DNA from: Odiellus spinosus
Taxonomy: Eukaryota > Arthropoda > Arachnida > Opiliones > Phalangiidae
Assembly (NCBI GenBank): GCA_963920705.1
Contig: OY987233.1
Span: forward strand, 3,090,001-3,154,000
Direction of reading: 5' to 3'
Length of the DNA stretch: 64,000 bases
Shown piece by piece: positions 11,301-20,542 of the stretch (its first letter is position 1; each line of letters starts with the position of its first letter). The notes beneath the pieces were generated by a model. That model was not told the origin of the DNA. It ran no database searches and saw nothing but the letters and a program-made list of their open reading frames with translations. Both the position numbers and the translations under genes were made by a program.

Positions 11301-14300
11301 AGTTTGAATTAGGACACCTGTCGCTGAAGCTTCTATTCCTTTAACTATATTTTCTACGATGCGAGAAGTGTTGTTGCTATATAATTTAAATAGTTCTTGT
11401 ATTATAAATTATAATATTTAATAATTAAATAATTGCAGGCTTCAACCTCCGCATATATTTCTAATATTTTTCACCGTTATTCTTCCGTTATTTGGATCCG
11501 GTCCACTCTGGAACGATCATTTTGAAACTATGTCAAATAAGTGTTTAGAAAATGGTTGGCTGAGCATGCTTCTTATTTCCAACTTAGTAAAGCCATTTAA
11601 AACCAAGGTAATTAACTTTAAAAAAACATTAAATATAAACTAGTTAATTAATATATCTACTTTGCAGTGTCTCTTGCACACGTGGTACATCGAAGCTGAT
11701 TTTCAATTATATCTAATAGGACTTTTATATTTGTACATTTTCTACAAGTTAGTAATCACGTGACACTTAAAGGGAAAATGCAACCTAACAACAATTGAAT
11801 TTTTTTAATCGATTCATTATCGTTTAAATAGTTTTAATCCAACAGTAAAAATAACTACAAAACAAATATTAAACTTGAAATAAAATTAAAACCTACCATC
11901 AAAATAGGCTTAGCTGGATTCATGGAGATCACCTGAACTCCCAGTATAAGAACTAGCGACCAATGACATTGATCACGATGGCACTTATATGGGAAATGCA
12001 AGATCTCCATGATCAATGTAGACGGGGAGTTCAGATGATCTGCCTATTTTGATGGCAAGTTTTAAATTTATTTCTAGTTTAATACTTGTTTGTAAATTTA
12101 TTCAGTGGTGGATTAGGCCTATTTAAACTATAAGGAATCGATAAAAAAATCACTTGTTGTTAGGTTGCATCCTCCCTTTAAAAAATATAAAATAATATGC
12201 TTGCGTCTAACTTTGTTCTTTGTCAATTTATGTAAAGAAATCGAATTTACGGCTACTTATTTTTGGTATTTCTAATATTTGCGTCCACATTATCGATTGG
12301 CCTAATGACGTATATCTTTGACTATCCACCGACATTTCTTCTGGGAAATCTGGTTGCTACAGACGCGGCGTAAGTAATCATAATGGTTTGAAATATTTAT
12401 TTACTATTATTTACTATTGATAAGTTTATATGCAAGTACCGGGTTCATTGATTAATTTTATCTTAGAAGAAAAAAATAATATTTTAGTTCAAATCTCAAC
12501 CGCTAGAGAGGGCTATTTCGAATTCCTCTTCTCAGTCTTTTAGAATTTTTTACACTTTTCCTCACTCGATCTCACGGGAAAGCTATGACGTATGAACTTT
12601 CAGTACCACAGACCAATCGTAATACGTCTTCCTGGCTACTTGTAATCTTGGCAGATGTGCTGATAATCATTAAATTAATTTAATCAAATCGTTTTAAAGG
12701 GCTGATAATGAATATACTTCAAAGCTTTATCAGCAAGCTTATACGCATCTTGTTCCCTATGCCTTGGGATTGCTACTAGGAACATACATTGCTCGAAATC
12801 CCAAAGTGGAATTTTCAAAAGTATGATGAATATAAAATTGAAACTTTCCAAATAATTTCTCTAATACTATACTAATATATTTAAAGGGGGAATGCAACCA
12901 AACAACAACTTTTTTTTTATCGATTTCTTATCGTGTTTAAATAGGCCTAATGCAACAGTAAAAAAAATTACAAACAAATATTAAACTAGAAATAAATTTA
13001 AAATTTACCATCAAAATTTAACTTAGCTGGATTCATGGAGATCCTAATGGGTCATCGACCAAATATTAGCAAAGCCCCGTTGTTAAGGCGAGATCTATAC
13101 GAGACTCCCAATAACATTCGATTGGTCACTGACCGTTTAATGCGAAGAAACTCAGGATCTCCATGAATCCAGCTAAGCCTATTTTCTGGGTAAGTTTTTT
13201 AAGTTTAACATCCGTTTGTAATTTTATTGATGTTAGGCCAATTTAAAGAAAAGGAATCGATTTCAAATCACTTGTTAGGTTGCATTCTCCCTTTAAAGAT
13301 TTATATCACGAAATATTTCGACTTGAAACAAGTTGTTTAACTGATATCATTAATTTTCATAATATAATAACACTATTAATTTTAGAAAACAAGGCTATTT
13401 GGTTGGGTTTTTGCACTCCCAGCTGGACTCGCGGCTACATTGGGCCAATTTCCATGGAATCGTGGTGAAGAGTACACAACAGTTTCAAGCGCTTTATTCG
13501 CTTCAACGTTCAGGGCTGGGTGGTCTTTATTTCTCGTTTGGTTCTTTCTAAGCTGTTACAGCGATAGAAATGGTAGGTATAAAGCAATTTGATATCGATG
13601 AAAAAAAGTATCAATGGATTTATATTACAGGCGTTTTGGCTCGTCTACTTTCGTGGGGTTTGTTTAAACCGCTTTCACAACTGTCGTACCTTTTCTACCT
13701 GATTCAATTTCTTGTCATTTACATTTATGTGGCAACAAGGAGATCGCTAATGGATTTTAACCACGTTTCAGTCGTGAGTTTTTTTTTACACATAATTCTT
13801 TACAATTAAAACCAGAAGCCGATGAAACCCTCCTTTGAAGTCTACTACTCTAATGTTCCATATAGCGCTCCTCTCTGTATGGGTAAAATTCCCAATTTTG
13901 CGAAATCGGAGGGGTCTTACTTCATACCCCCCTGTCTACGCAAAATTGGAAATTCTCTCTCTCCACAAACGACGACGTTTTTTTGACGAACTCCAAGGCT
14001 GCTAGAGATATTCGCTCGACGAACTCCCGCTCCGAAAATATCTACCGTTAAGAGGCGTACGAATCGCGCTTTTTGAAACTAACCCATACAGAGAGGGGTA
14101 GACAACACCCGGGAGTAATAGACTTCAAAGGAGGGTTTCATCGGCTTCTGTTAAAACTTAGAAAGTATTTTAAAGAGTTTAGTTGTAGCACCCTTCACAC
14201 ATGCACTTTTAATTGTTAGTATCAAAAGTCTATCACTTTATTTCATAAAAGTAAACAGTATCCCGTAGCTTAATACTATCAGCAAAGGTCCAGTTTTACG

Positions 14301-15060
14301 TCATATCCCATGACTTAAAATTAGACAAAAAAGTCATCACCTATGTCTGGCTCGAGTGATTAAGACTCTTCCTCGATATTTTGAGTCAGGAGAGAGAGGC
14401 AGAATTTAGGCGGGCCGCGTTTGACTATACTAAAATTCAATTTACAATGGGTGTGTCCCTGTAAAAGGTTCTTGGATTATTTAATATTAAACGGATCTGT
14501 CTACACGCTATATACTTGAGCAAAAAAAAAAAAGTGGTGTACTTTTGAACACCCTAACTTTTGCTCGAATTAAATGTTTTAATAGTCCTGGTCGATTTGC
14601 CGGAAATGGGCGCTTATCTCATAGCAGCGCCGCCATCTTTTTGTAGTAACAGGCTGCCAGACTATTTCTAATTTTATTTCCCACAAGTTGTTAGTCTGTC
14701 GCTCTCCACTAGAACAGATCACTAGAGCAGACGAAAATTTCACACTACAAAAAGATGTCCCCGCCAAAATTTTCGCGAGGCTCTCTAGACTTCCGGTTTT
14801 GGAAATCGACCAGGACTATTACTATTGTGTTTATTTTAGAAGTTAAATTAGCATATTTTGAAATTATTTTTCAGATTTGGTCATTTTTTGGCTCAATGTG
14901 CATAACTCAAATTGCATCTATAATCGCTTTTATTCTGGTTGATTCACCAATGAGCCAGCTTGGGAAAATATTTTTCAATTGGCTAGAGGCCGAGAAAACA
15001 ACCAATAAAAATGAAAAGAGACCAGAATTACAATTGTCCGTATTGAATAATGAAAAATGA
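5354..15060 (+). CDS. Nose-resistant-to-fluoxetine (NRF-6)-like multipass acyltransferase
   Basis: Predicted multipass membrane acyltransferase (NRF N-terminal domain plus acyltransferase_3 fold); worm relatives affect lipid transport and drug response, but the substrate here is unknown. Exons: 5354-5660, 7068-7338, 7646-7760, 7818-7905, 8352-8419, 8490-8666, 9154-9247, 10046-10135, 11439-11607, 11668-11747, 12238-12369, 12700-12820, 13386-13572, 13631-13773, 14875-15060. Signal peptide (MKSFARINVVIVLVLG); NRF domain with SQKC, DAFGKISSGFLSG, YDECL and RIGVCVPQACS; then the diagnostic DFLDGLRCLSLFWIILGHSY (exon 6), an FFFIGGAFLLAY helix, and LVPYALGLLLGTYIA (exon 12). Exons 2-15 agree in phase. 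Exon 1 to 2 does not: the GTAAGT donor at 5661 leaves one base where two are needed, so a small exon is missed, another donor is used, or the gene is damaged. About 740 aa. Introns carry MITEs of families A, C, D, E, G and others. Confidence 0.9.
5672..5943. mobile_element. MITE family G, copy 1
   Basis: Termini CAGAAGCCGATGAAACCCTC and its inverse, with long palindromic arms. It starts 11 bp after the GTAAGT donor of acyltransferase exon 1. Flanks GTTTTAG and GTTTCAA are only partly alike. Confidence 0.8.
6042..6421. mobile_element. MITE family A, copy 1 (decayed right end)
   Basis: Preceded by TTAA and starting AGGGAGAATGCAACCTAAAC; contains the family core GGCTTAGCTGGATTCATGGA. The right terminus is decayed. 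Confidence 0.75.
6706..6990. mobile_element. MITE-like element, inverted ends TTCAATAGGTAAATATATAA
   Basis: TTCAATAGGTAAATATATAA near 6708 is matched by its inverse ending near 6987. The interior is GC-richer, with several GACGT words. It lies in intron 1 of the acyltransferase gene. Confidence 0.5.
7373..7629. mobile_element. MITE family E, copy 1
   Basis: Starts GGTCACACTTAATCGATTTG and ends AATATGAACGCGGCT. Its right end is 16 bp before the exon at 7646. The open frame inside it is not a gene. Confidence 0.75.
7988..8331. mobile_element. MITE family C, copy 1
   Basis: Contains the family core (TTAGACACGTTTTTGGTGTT, AATTCGGACC, palindrome around TTAAAAGAATAGGTCGGCGT) and ends CAAGTTTCCCT with TTAA at 8333-8336. 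The left terminus is missing. The right end is 20 bp before the exon at 8352. Confidence 0.75.
8693..9072. mobile_element. MITE family D, copy 2
   Basis: Left end CAAAATTCTAGCACTTTATT (diverged), right end AAGTGATAGACTTTTG; interior with GCGGCCGC and CACTCGAGCG words. In intron 6 of the acyltransferase gene. Confidence 0.8.
9312..9734. mobile_element. MITE family A, copy 2
   Basis: Starts AGGGAGAATGCAACTTAATT, ends ACTCTCCCT. Flanks TTGA and TTAA (one mutated). The inner palindrome holds CCTGAATTGCGTCCGTGTAAG. The 9735-9885 interval holds nothing recognisable. Confidence 0.85.
9790..9925 (+). repeat. Dispersed repeat with CCCCGCAATACTACGTCATC core, copy 2
   Basis: Shares AATGGAAA.TGAGTAGCATTT, the spacing, and the terminal CCCCGCAATACTACGTCATC word with an inverted copy at 31312-31485. 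In intron 7 of the acyltransferase gene. Confidence 0.55.
10459..10748. mobile_element. MITE family E, copy 2
   Basis: Starts GGTCACACTAGCATATCTTA, ends CCTAGTATGAACACAGCT. The overlapping open frame at 10704-10970 is an accident of this element and the next. Confidence 0.75.
10918..11081. mobile_element. Short relative of family E (ends AGCTGCGTTCACACT)
   Basis: A 164-bp element starting AGCTGCGTTCACACTACAGA and ending AGTGTCAAGTGTGAACGTAT. The same element, inverted, lies inside family E copy 6 at 60484-60666. Both carry TAGACCTTTGATCAAGGAAC or its inverse. Confidence 0.7.
11771..12177. mobile_element. MITE family A, copy 3
   Basis: TTAA on both sides (11767-11770, 12178-12181); starts AGGGAAAATGCAACCTAACA, ends ATCCTCCCT. 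In intron 10 of the acyltransferase gene, 23 bp after that donor. Confidence 0.88.
12885..13292. mobile_element. MITE family A, copy 4
   Basis: TTAA on both sides (12881-12884, 13293-13296); starts AGGGGGAATGCAACCAAACA, ends ATTCTCCCT. In intron 12 of the acyltransferase gene. Confidence 0.88.
13813..14150. mobile_element. MITE family G, copy 2, with 7-bp TSD TTAAAAC
   Basis: Termini CAGAAGCCGATGAAACCCTC and inverse, flanked by an exact duplication TTAAAAC (13806-13812 and 14151-14157). It lies in intron 14 of the acyltransferase gene, 39 bp after the donor. Confidence 0.9.
14223..14441. mobile_element. MITE family D, copy 3 (left part)
   Basis: Starts CAAAAGTCTATCACTTTATT and runs through the interior words; the right terminus is absent. 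Confidence 0.7.
14581..14820. mobile_element. MITE-like element, ends AATAGTCCTGGTCGATTT
   Basis: AATAGTCCTGGTCGATTTGC at the left and AAATCGACCAGGACTATT at the right are inverse; the arms extend through CTTTTTGTAGT / ACTACAAAAAG. It ends about 55 bp before the last acyltransferase exon. Confidence 0.65.
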
Positions 15061-15128
15061 ATTATTAATAAAATAAAACACGGGCAAGGCTTTAAATTAA
15101 ATTCCACCCTAAATATGGCTTAATTTAA

Positions 15129-15462
15129 ATTTTTTCGAGTGGCGAGGCAGGATTTTATTATTTTACAATAATCTAGGAAATATCTACTTTCTAATTGTGC
15201 AATCGGTTTATGCCTAGGAGGTCGCGGAGAAAAGTTACTGCCATTTTAAAATACGAGTAATTTTTGGAAATTTTGCTCGATTTCAATTAGTGGCGAGGCA
15301 TCTTTTTCGAGTGGTGAGGCAGGATTTTATTATTTTAAAATAATCTAGGGAATGTCTACATTCAAATGGTACAATCAGTTTATGCCTAGAAGGTCGCGGA
15401 GAAAAGTTACGGCCATTTGAATATTAATATAGGGCTCATTTTTGGACTTTTGCTCGATATCT
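15129..15462. repeat. Two-copy tandem duplication, about 172-bp period
   Basis: TTTTTCGAGTGGCGAGGCAG (15131) and TTTTTCGAGTGGTGAGGCAG (15303) begin two similar units that also share AGGTCGCGGAGAAAAGTTAC. It lies just 3' of the acyltransferase gene, so part may be 3' UTR. Nothing else is recognised in 15463-16033. Confidence 0.7.
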
Positions 15463-16033
15463 GTTTATTATTCATCCTTAATCATTTGACCTTAATCATT
15501 TTGTTACCTTACAAAACTTCCACAAGTTTTTGCGTAGCTTAAAACCAGTTTTTGCATAATTAAAAACCAAACCTTTTTTTTCCCTCTTAAAGTAGACATG
15601 AAACCAAAAACATTCGAGGTTCTTTGGGGTTTATAGAATTCAGACTCTGCTGGATTAGTTAACTGGATTAGGCCTAATTTAATTATTATATCTTTTGAAG
15701 ATTAGATACTTGAAGATTATTACTGTTTAACAAAGGAAGAACTAGAACACTAGAGAAATTACAGCGTATGATTATGCCACGTAACTAATAACCAATTCAT
15801 ATTAAAAAAGTAATATTATAGCTAGTGATGTCATACTTTTAACTATTTAATTCTATTATTATAAATTTAACCTTCATCGAAAGAAACCTTGACTTTAAGC
15901 GGATCTTCTGGTCATTAGAAGAAGAAAGAGTGGTTCCCTCCTCAAACCAGTTTTCAATTTGGAATTTCTAGTCTTTTTCATCTTTCATCTTTACAAGTCG
16001 CGACTACGGGATAGTTTTTTTTACTCGCCAAAA

Positions 16034-18751
16034 ATGTCTACCAATAAGTCGGAAAATATTCACATTATAACGCTAGCTCAATACGAAATTCTTAAACCAA
16101 TGATTTACGACCGGAATAGATTACAATTAATAATTATCGGAATTCCAATTTGGGTTAATATCGCGTTACTCGTATTGGGTATCATTTTTAACAGTTTAAA
16201 CGTAATGGTATTTACTAGACCTTCAATGAAATCAGTCTTCAACTTTCTACTGACCATTTTAGAAGGTAATATTTTTCTTTAATTTCAAAGATTGTAAAAG
16301 TGAGGCTGTCACTCGTGCCACTTGAGGCTCTACAATATAGCCAGCCGATCACAGATAGTGATGACGTAGTATTGCGTGGAATTTTTATTACAAAAATTCA
16401 GAAAATAGCGATTATAGAATAACATTTTCTACTACATATCAAACACAATTAATTAACAATGTCTATACTTTTCCAAGAATGTTCCAGAAAACTCTGGAAA
16501 GGGCTTTCTAGAAAACCAAAGATCTGGAAAGTTCTGGAAAAATCTAGAAAATTCTGAAAAATTCAAAAAAAAAAAAATTTTCCACGGGTTTTTGCTAGTG
16601 TATATCCACGCTCTGGAAATCAAGCCTGGCACGGCTTGTCAGTAGAGGTCGGGGTTTGAACAATATTATCCACAAATATTTGGTTAATCAGTTAATCATA
16701 AAAAATAATCGGTTAATTATTCGCGATTACATTGCGTTTATCCAGAGGTATATAATAACCCCCTTCGGGGGGAAGTATGAAAGCCCCTATACTACCAATG
16801 CTAAAAATCACGAACAACAAGAGCCCGCTGCTGACTATCTAGGCCACTAGCTCGCGCTGGACTTCTTAATGTCGCTACTCTAGTAAATGGTCTTTGTATA
16901 AACAAGACGGCTCGATTTGTGTTTAGAACTTCCTGTCTCAGGAGTCAGGCTGTCTGTTAAATTGGAGTCGAAGGTTGACTTCAGCTCGCAAGTTCCCGGA
17001 AGTGTGCGTAGGGAAAATTTAGTGAGGTTCAAAATGGTGTAACTATTTTTTGGGAGTAAAGCGGTGTGTCGATCCGCCGCGATTTACGCCGGGCACTTGT
17101 TGTTCGTCGATTTTGCCTACCTTTCATACTTCCCCCCGAAGGGGGTTATTATATACCTCTGATTTATCATAGACTTCCCGTGAATAATTTCAAAATATGA
17201 ATAAAGATAAAACAGAAATTATCTTAACCAAACCCCGACCTCTACTTGTCAGAGGTCTGTTTAAAGGGGCTATCTGCTATTTTTTAAATCCCCTTTAAAG
17301 TCGACTTCTTTTCTAGCTTAGCAGACGACGTTGACCATAACCAATTGCACAGTCAAAGCTAGGCTGCTGTGTAAAAAAAGAGCATTTTAAAGGTGTACAT
17401 TTTTGAGCAGATAGTGCCTCTAATAACCTCTAAGATGATAGCCAGCGAAACGTTTAGAAGGTGTTTTTTAAACCCAACATTCTTTTCAAAATGTTGATGG
17501 AAACGTCAATATTTATTTCTTATTTTCTTTCCCACAGGCATCAACATCGTATTATATCTGACGATGATACCTGGAATAACTGTATATTTGTTTCCAATCC
17601 TAATACCTAACTATTACTTCATGATAGTTCATCACATCAACCAATGTCTCCTTATCTGTTCGGCTTGCGTTTCTAATTGGTTAACAGTCACGGTTAGCGT
17701 GTTTAGATTCATAGCGGTCACGTGGCCTCTAGCATCGGTATCATTGTGTTCTAAAAGAAGGGCATGGTACGCCGTCATCGCCTTAGTCCTTGTATCATTG
17801 GTTATTACTATAATTTGTTTAACGTTGTATCGCGTTGTCGAAACCAAAATCAAGGTCGTCGAGAATTCTACTGTCATCGAAGAATTTCAATTGTATTCGC
17901 ACGGAATTAATTTGAATTTGATTTCAAAACCTGCAGCTTTTACGTTGGTTTCTATTCTACATTTGATGGTTTACACAGTACCTTGTATGGTAACAATAGT
18001 AGCGATTCTTTCGCTATTGGTTAATTTATGGAATGCAAGGAAAAAAAGAAAATCCTTGATGTCGGAAACTCGCTCGTCGGTAAATATGTTTAAATTATTA
18101 AAGAGAAACTTGGAAAATTGAATTTATTTTCGGAATCACCATGCCAAAAAACGTATTCGAGAATTTTTTTGCAATTTTTAGACGCATTTTTGGTGTTTAA
18201 ATTAATTTTTAAAGTTAAAATGTCTATAAAATTAAATATAAATTCGGACCAATCATATTATTTCAGCCTTCAACAGTGCTTGTAATGTCTTAACATTAAA
18301 AGAATAGGTCGGCGTTTGATGCCTAAGACCTTGGCCATCAAACGCCGGCCTATTCTTTTAATTTTGAATTGTTAATTTCGCTCAGGTACTCAGCGCATCC
18401 GTTTCAACAAAAAGTTTAACAAACGTACGAAATAGTGAAGAGAAAATTACTTTGACCCTGTTAATCGTCATTGTCCTTCAACTAGTGGCTCACGTCCCTT
18501 CTTCGATTGCCTACGGCATAATACTCATTTACTCAAATACAACAATAGTACCGAGGGGGTTAATGGAATTGGAATCCTCGAAATTCTTGGTTCTCGTTTC
18601 AAACTTCTCTACGTTTATAGTTTATTTCGCTATGAGCAAAAGGTTTCGCGTCACGTTAACGAGTGTATTTTGTGGCAAAGATAAATTGCGAAGAAAAGAC
18701 GCAAATTCCACGATATACGTTAGTAACACGACAATGACGTCACACATGTAA
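16034..18751 (+). CDS. Rhodopsin-like peptide GPCR, FMRFamide-receptor-like
   Basis: Exons 16034-16265, 17538-18079 and 18386-18751 join in frame to 379 aa. Expected seven-helix plasma-membrane neuropeptide receptor coupling to G proteins; the ligand is not predictable. TM1 is IWVNIALLVLGIIFNSLNVM (conserved Asn kept, preceding Gly replaced), followed by the intracellular FTRPSMKS turn. TM3 ends VSVFRFIAVTWPL, so the DRY position reads FRF: the Arg is kept, the acid lost. TM6 keeps Pro (VAHVPSS); TM7 has NFSTFIVYF then SKRFR, like the NSSxNFxIY..xxxRFR end of FMRFamide receptors. Start chosen at an ATG with A at -3. Intron 1 carries a nested hAT/MITE pair, intron 2 a family C MITE. The nematode srw family is the main alternative. 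Confidence 0.85.
16352..16450 (-). repeat. Dispersed TACGTCATCACTAT repeat, inverted diverged copy
   Basis: ATAGTGATGACGTAGTATTG is the inverse of the core word at 2177 and 9886. In GPCR intron 1. Confidence 0.45.
16477..16554. repeat. GAA/TTC pentamer cluster (heat-shock-element-like)
   Basis: GAA at 16477, TTC at 16482, GAA at 16487 and GAA at 16497 keep a 5-bp phase. A second phased group has GAA at 16527, TTC at 16532, GAA at 16537, GAA at 16547 and TTC at 16552. In GPCR intron 1. Confidence 0.4.
16643..17244. mobile_element. hAT-like MITE with TSD CTTGTCAG, host of a family F insertion
   Basis: Inverted ends TAGAGGTCGGGGTTTG / CAAACCCCGACCTCTA flanked by a perfect 8-bp duplication CTTGTCAG (16635-16642 and 17245-17252), typical of hAT elements. 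It contains family F copy 1; without it the host is about 180 bp. Confidence 0.85.
16743..17161. mobile_element. MITE family F, copy 1
   Basis: Ends CAGAGGTATATAATAACCCC and inverse, with internal inverted arms (CACGAACAACAAG / CTTGTTGTTCGTCG). Flanks GTTTATC and ATTTATC suggest a 7-bp duplication. Nearly identical to 55984-56394. Confidence 0.88.
18122..18365. mobile_element. MITE family C, copy 2 (both ends worn)
   Basis: Carries TTTTCGGAATCACCATGCC, GACGCATTTTTGGTGTTTAA, TCGGACCAATCATATTATTT and the GGTCGGCGTTTGATGCC palindrome. It fills GPCR intron 2 to about 20 bp before the acceptor. Confidence 0.7.
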
Positions 18752-19104
18752 AACGCGATTAAACTCGCAATGAAGTTTAAACGTATAGTCAAGGCTTAAA
18801 AAAATATACTAAGATGGCCTTGGAACTCGTCTATATAGCTAAAACTGACGTGTAAATTTCAAAGGGCCTTAGAAAACAAACGAAAGGGACCTCAAACTCC
18901 TCTCAAAAGGGGGCCCTCACAAATTACTTCATATAACACTCTATTCTCAACCGTGGGTATTAAATTATTCAATATCAAAACACACAAACAAGGAATTTTT
19001 ATAAAAAAAACTTACCAGTTTGAAGGTCTACGATGAAAGCTGTTTGAGTTTATTATATCCAAAATACCGCGTAGGTCTTGAAGGTTCACACGTCACGCGA
19101 TTCG

Positions 19105-19133
19105 AAAAAAAAAAAAAAAAAAAAAAAAAAAAA
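19105..19133 (+). repeat. Poly(A) tract
   Basis: A run of about 29 A. The 18752-20542 interval between the convergent GPCR and ACSF2 genes is otherwise unrecognised apart from three small repeats listed here. Confidence 0.9.
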
Positions 19134-19917
19134 CACGCGCACAACGCGAAAATTTCACAAACGCGAATCAACTCACACGTTAGGCCTTCCAAGGTACTAG
19201 GTACTAGAGCTTGTTGGTAACTTTTGCCCTAATATTAACGTAGCCTGGGTTGAATATTTTTACGCGAATGGTCTTTCAGACGCGTAACCGAATTTGACCT
19301 TGCTCCACCGATTTTATACTTATTAAAACATAAATAGTGTATTTCTGGTATTATGAATGCAAAGAAATATTTAGTAAAGTGTATTGAACTCCATACCAAT
19401 AAGATACTTTTACGCCCGCGGACGAATTGCCTGTTGTTAGCCCTTGGTCAAAACAAAAGAAGCGAATGCCTTTCTCAAAGTCCCACGCAGCATACTCGGA
19501 AAATGTTTTTGAGATTATTTGTAGGGATTAGATACTCAAAATTACCTTTAAGACTTGAATAATGAATCAACATCACAACTGAAAACGCAATCCTCAAAAT
19601 ACACCATTCCTATCTACGTCACACAATTAACGACTTTGCAGCCCTAAACATAGCTTGTATCTCTTACCAAGAAATTAAAGTTGAATACTTATTACGTTAT
19701 CCTACGCCTGATAATTACTGTAATATACCTTCGCAATTAGGTTTACAAAAGTTAAAACTAAACCACGACGCAAATGGACGCTACCAACGACAGTCATTTA
19801 CTGTTATTCGTAAAAGGGAAGCAACTACCTCTACCTTATGTTGCCTCCACGTCCGCTGGACTCGCGACTATATCTATAATTGATTTCAGAGTCATTTCAA
19901 ATTGTTTTTATTTACAG

Positions 19918-19986
19918 TTCAGTGACAAGTACCGGAAATACCGCCCCCATAGGAAATACATTAAGCGTTTCGGTATGCGTCACTGA
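19918..19986. mobile_element. Miniature element, TTCAGTGAC...GTCACTGA ends
   Basis: TTCAGTGACAAGTACCGGAA at the left and TTTCGGTATGCGTCACTGA at the right are near-inverse. Similar termini occur at 25753/26632 and 40822/40895. Confidence 0.45.
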
Positions 19987-20207
19987 TAAAATGATCTGAA
20001 ATTTGGCAGGGAGAATGAATTAATGGAGTGAATCCGTGTAGAAGTCGTTGCCATTCCCATCTTTACCAATACATTTTTGTATCTTTCGAGCCTCGGGCTT
20101 TTGAGTTTTTATTTCAGAAAAACGCGCCGAGTTTGAATTTGGTTTTCGTACGCTTACGCGTAATATCGCGAGACTCAAATCACGCGCTTTATTTCAAACG
20201 ACCATTA

Positions 20208-20272
20208 AGCCTAATGTATTAAGCCTAATGTATTAGGCCTAATGTATTAGGCCTAATGTACTAGGCCTAATT
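20208..20272 (+). repeat. Minisatellite, GCCTAATGTATTAAG unit
   Basis: About four to five copies of a 15-bp unit related to TTAGGCCTAATGTA. Confidence 0.8.
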
Positions 20273-20333
20273 AATAAATTATATGCTTTGGACTTTTGAG
20301 ATTTGGAGACTAACGTTTTTACTATGTTTAACA

Positions 20334-20392
20334 AAGAAAGTAGGAGAAACGCCAGTAATATTAATATTACTGACGTTTCTCCTACTTTCTGA
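20334..20392. repeat. Near-perfect hairpin
   Basis: AGAAAGTAGGAGAAACG and CGTTTCTCCTACTTTCT face each other around AGTAATATTAATATTACT. It lies about 150 bp 3' of the ACSF2 stop. Confidence 0.7.
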
Positions 20393-20542
20393 TTATGTCA
20401 CTTAACCAATAACTAATTAATATTAAAAATATTTGTCATATTTTTATTTGTTCGTCATTTGTGACTCGGGTAATACATGATTGTTATGTAACAGCTTATT
20501 CATTAAAAGGCTTAAACTGTATCACTTTTGCGTAGAAAAAAA

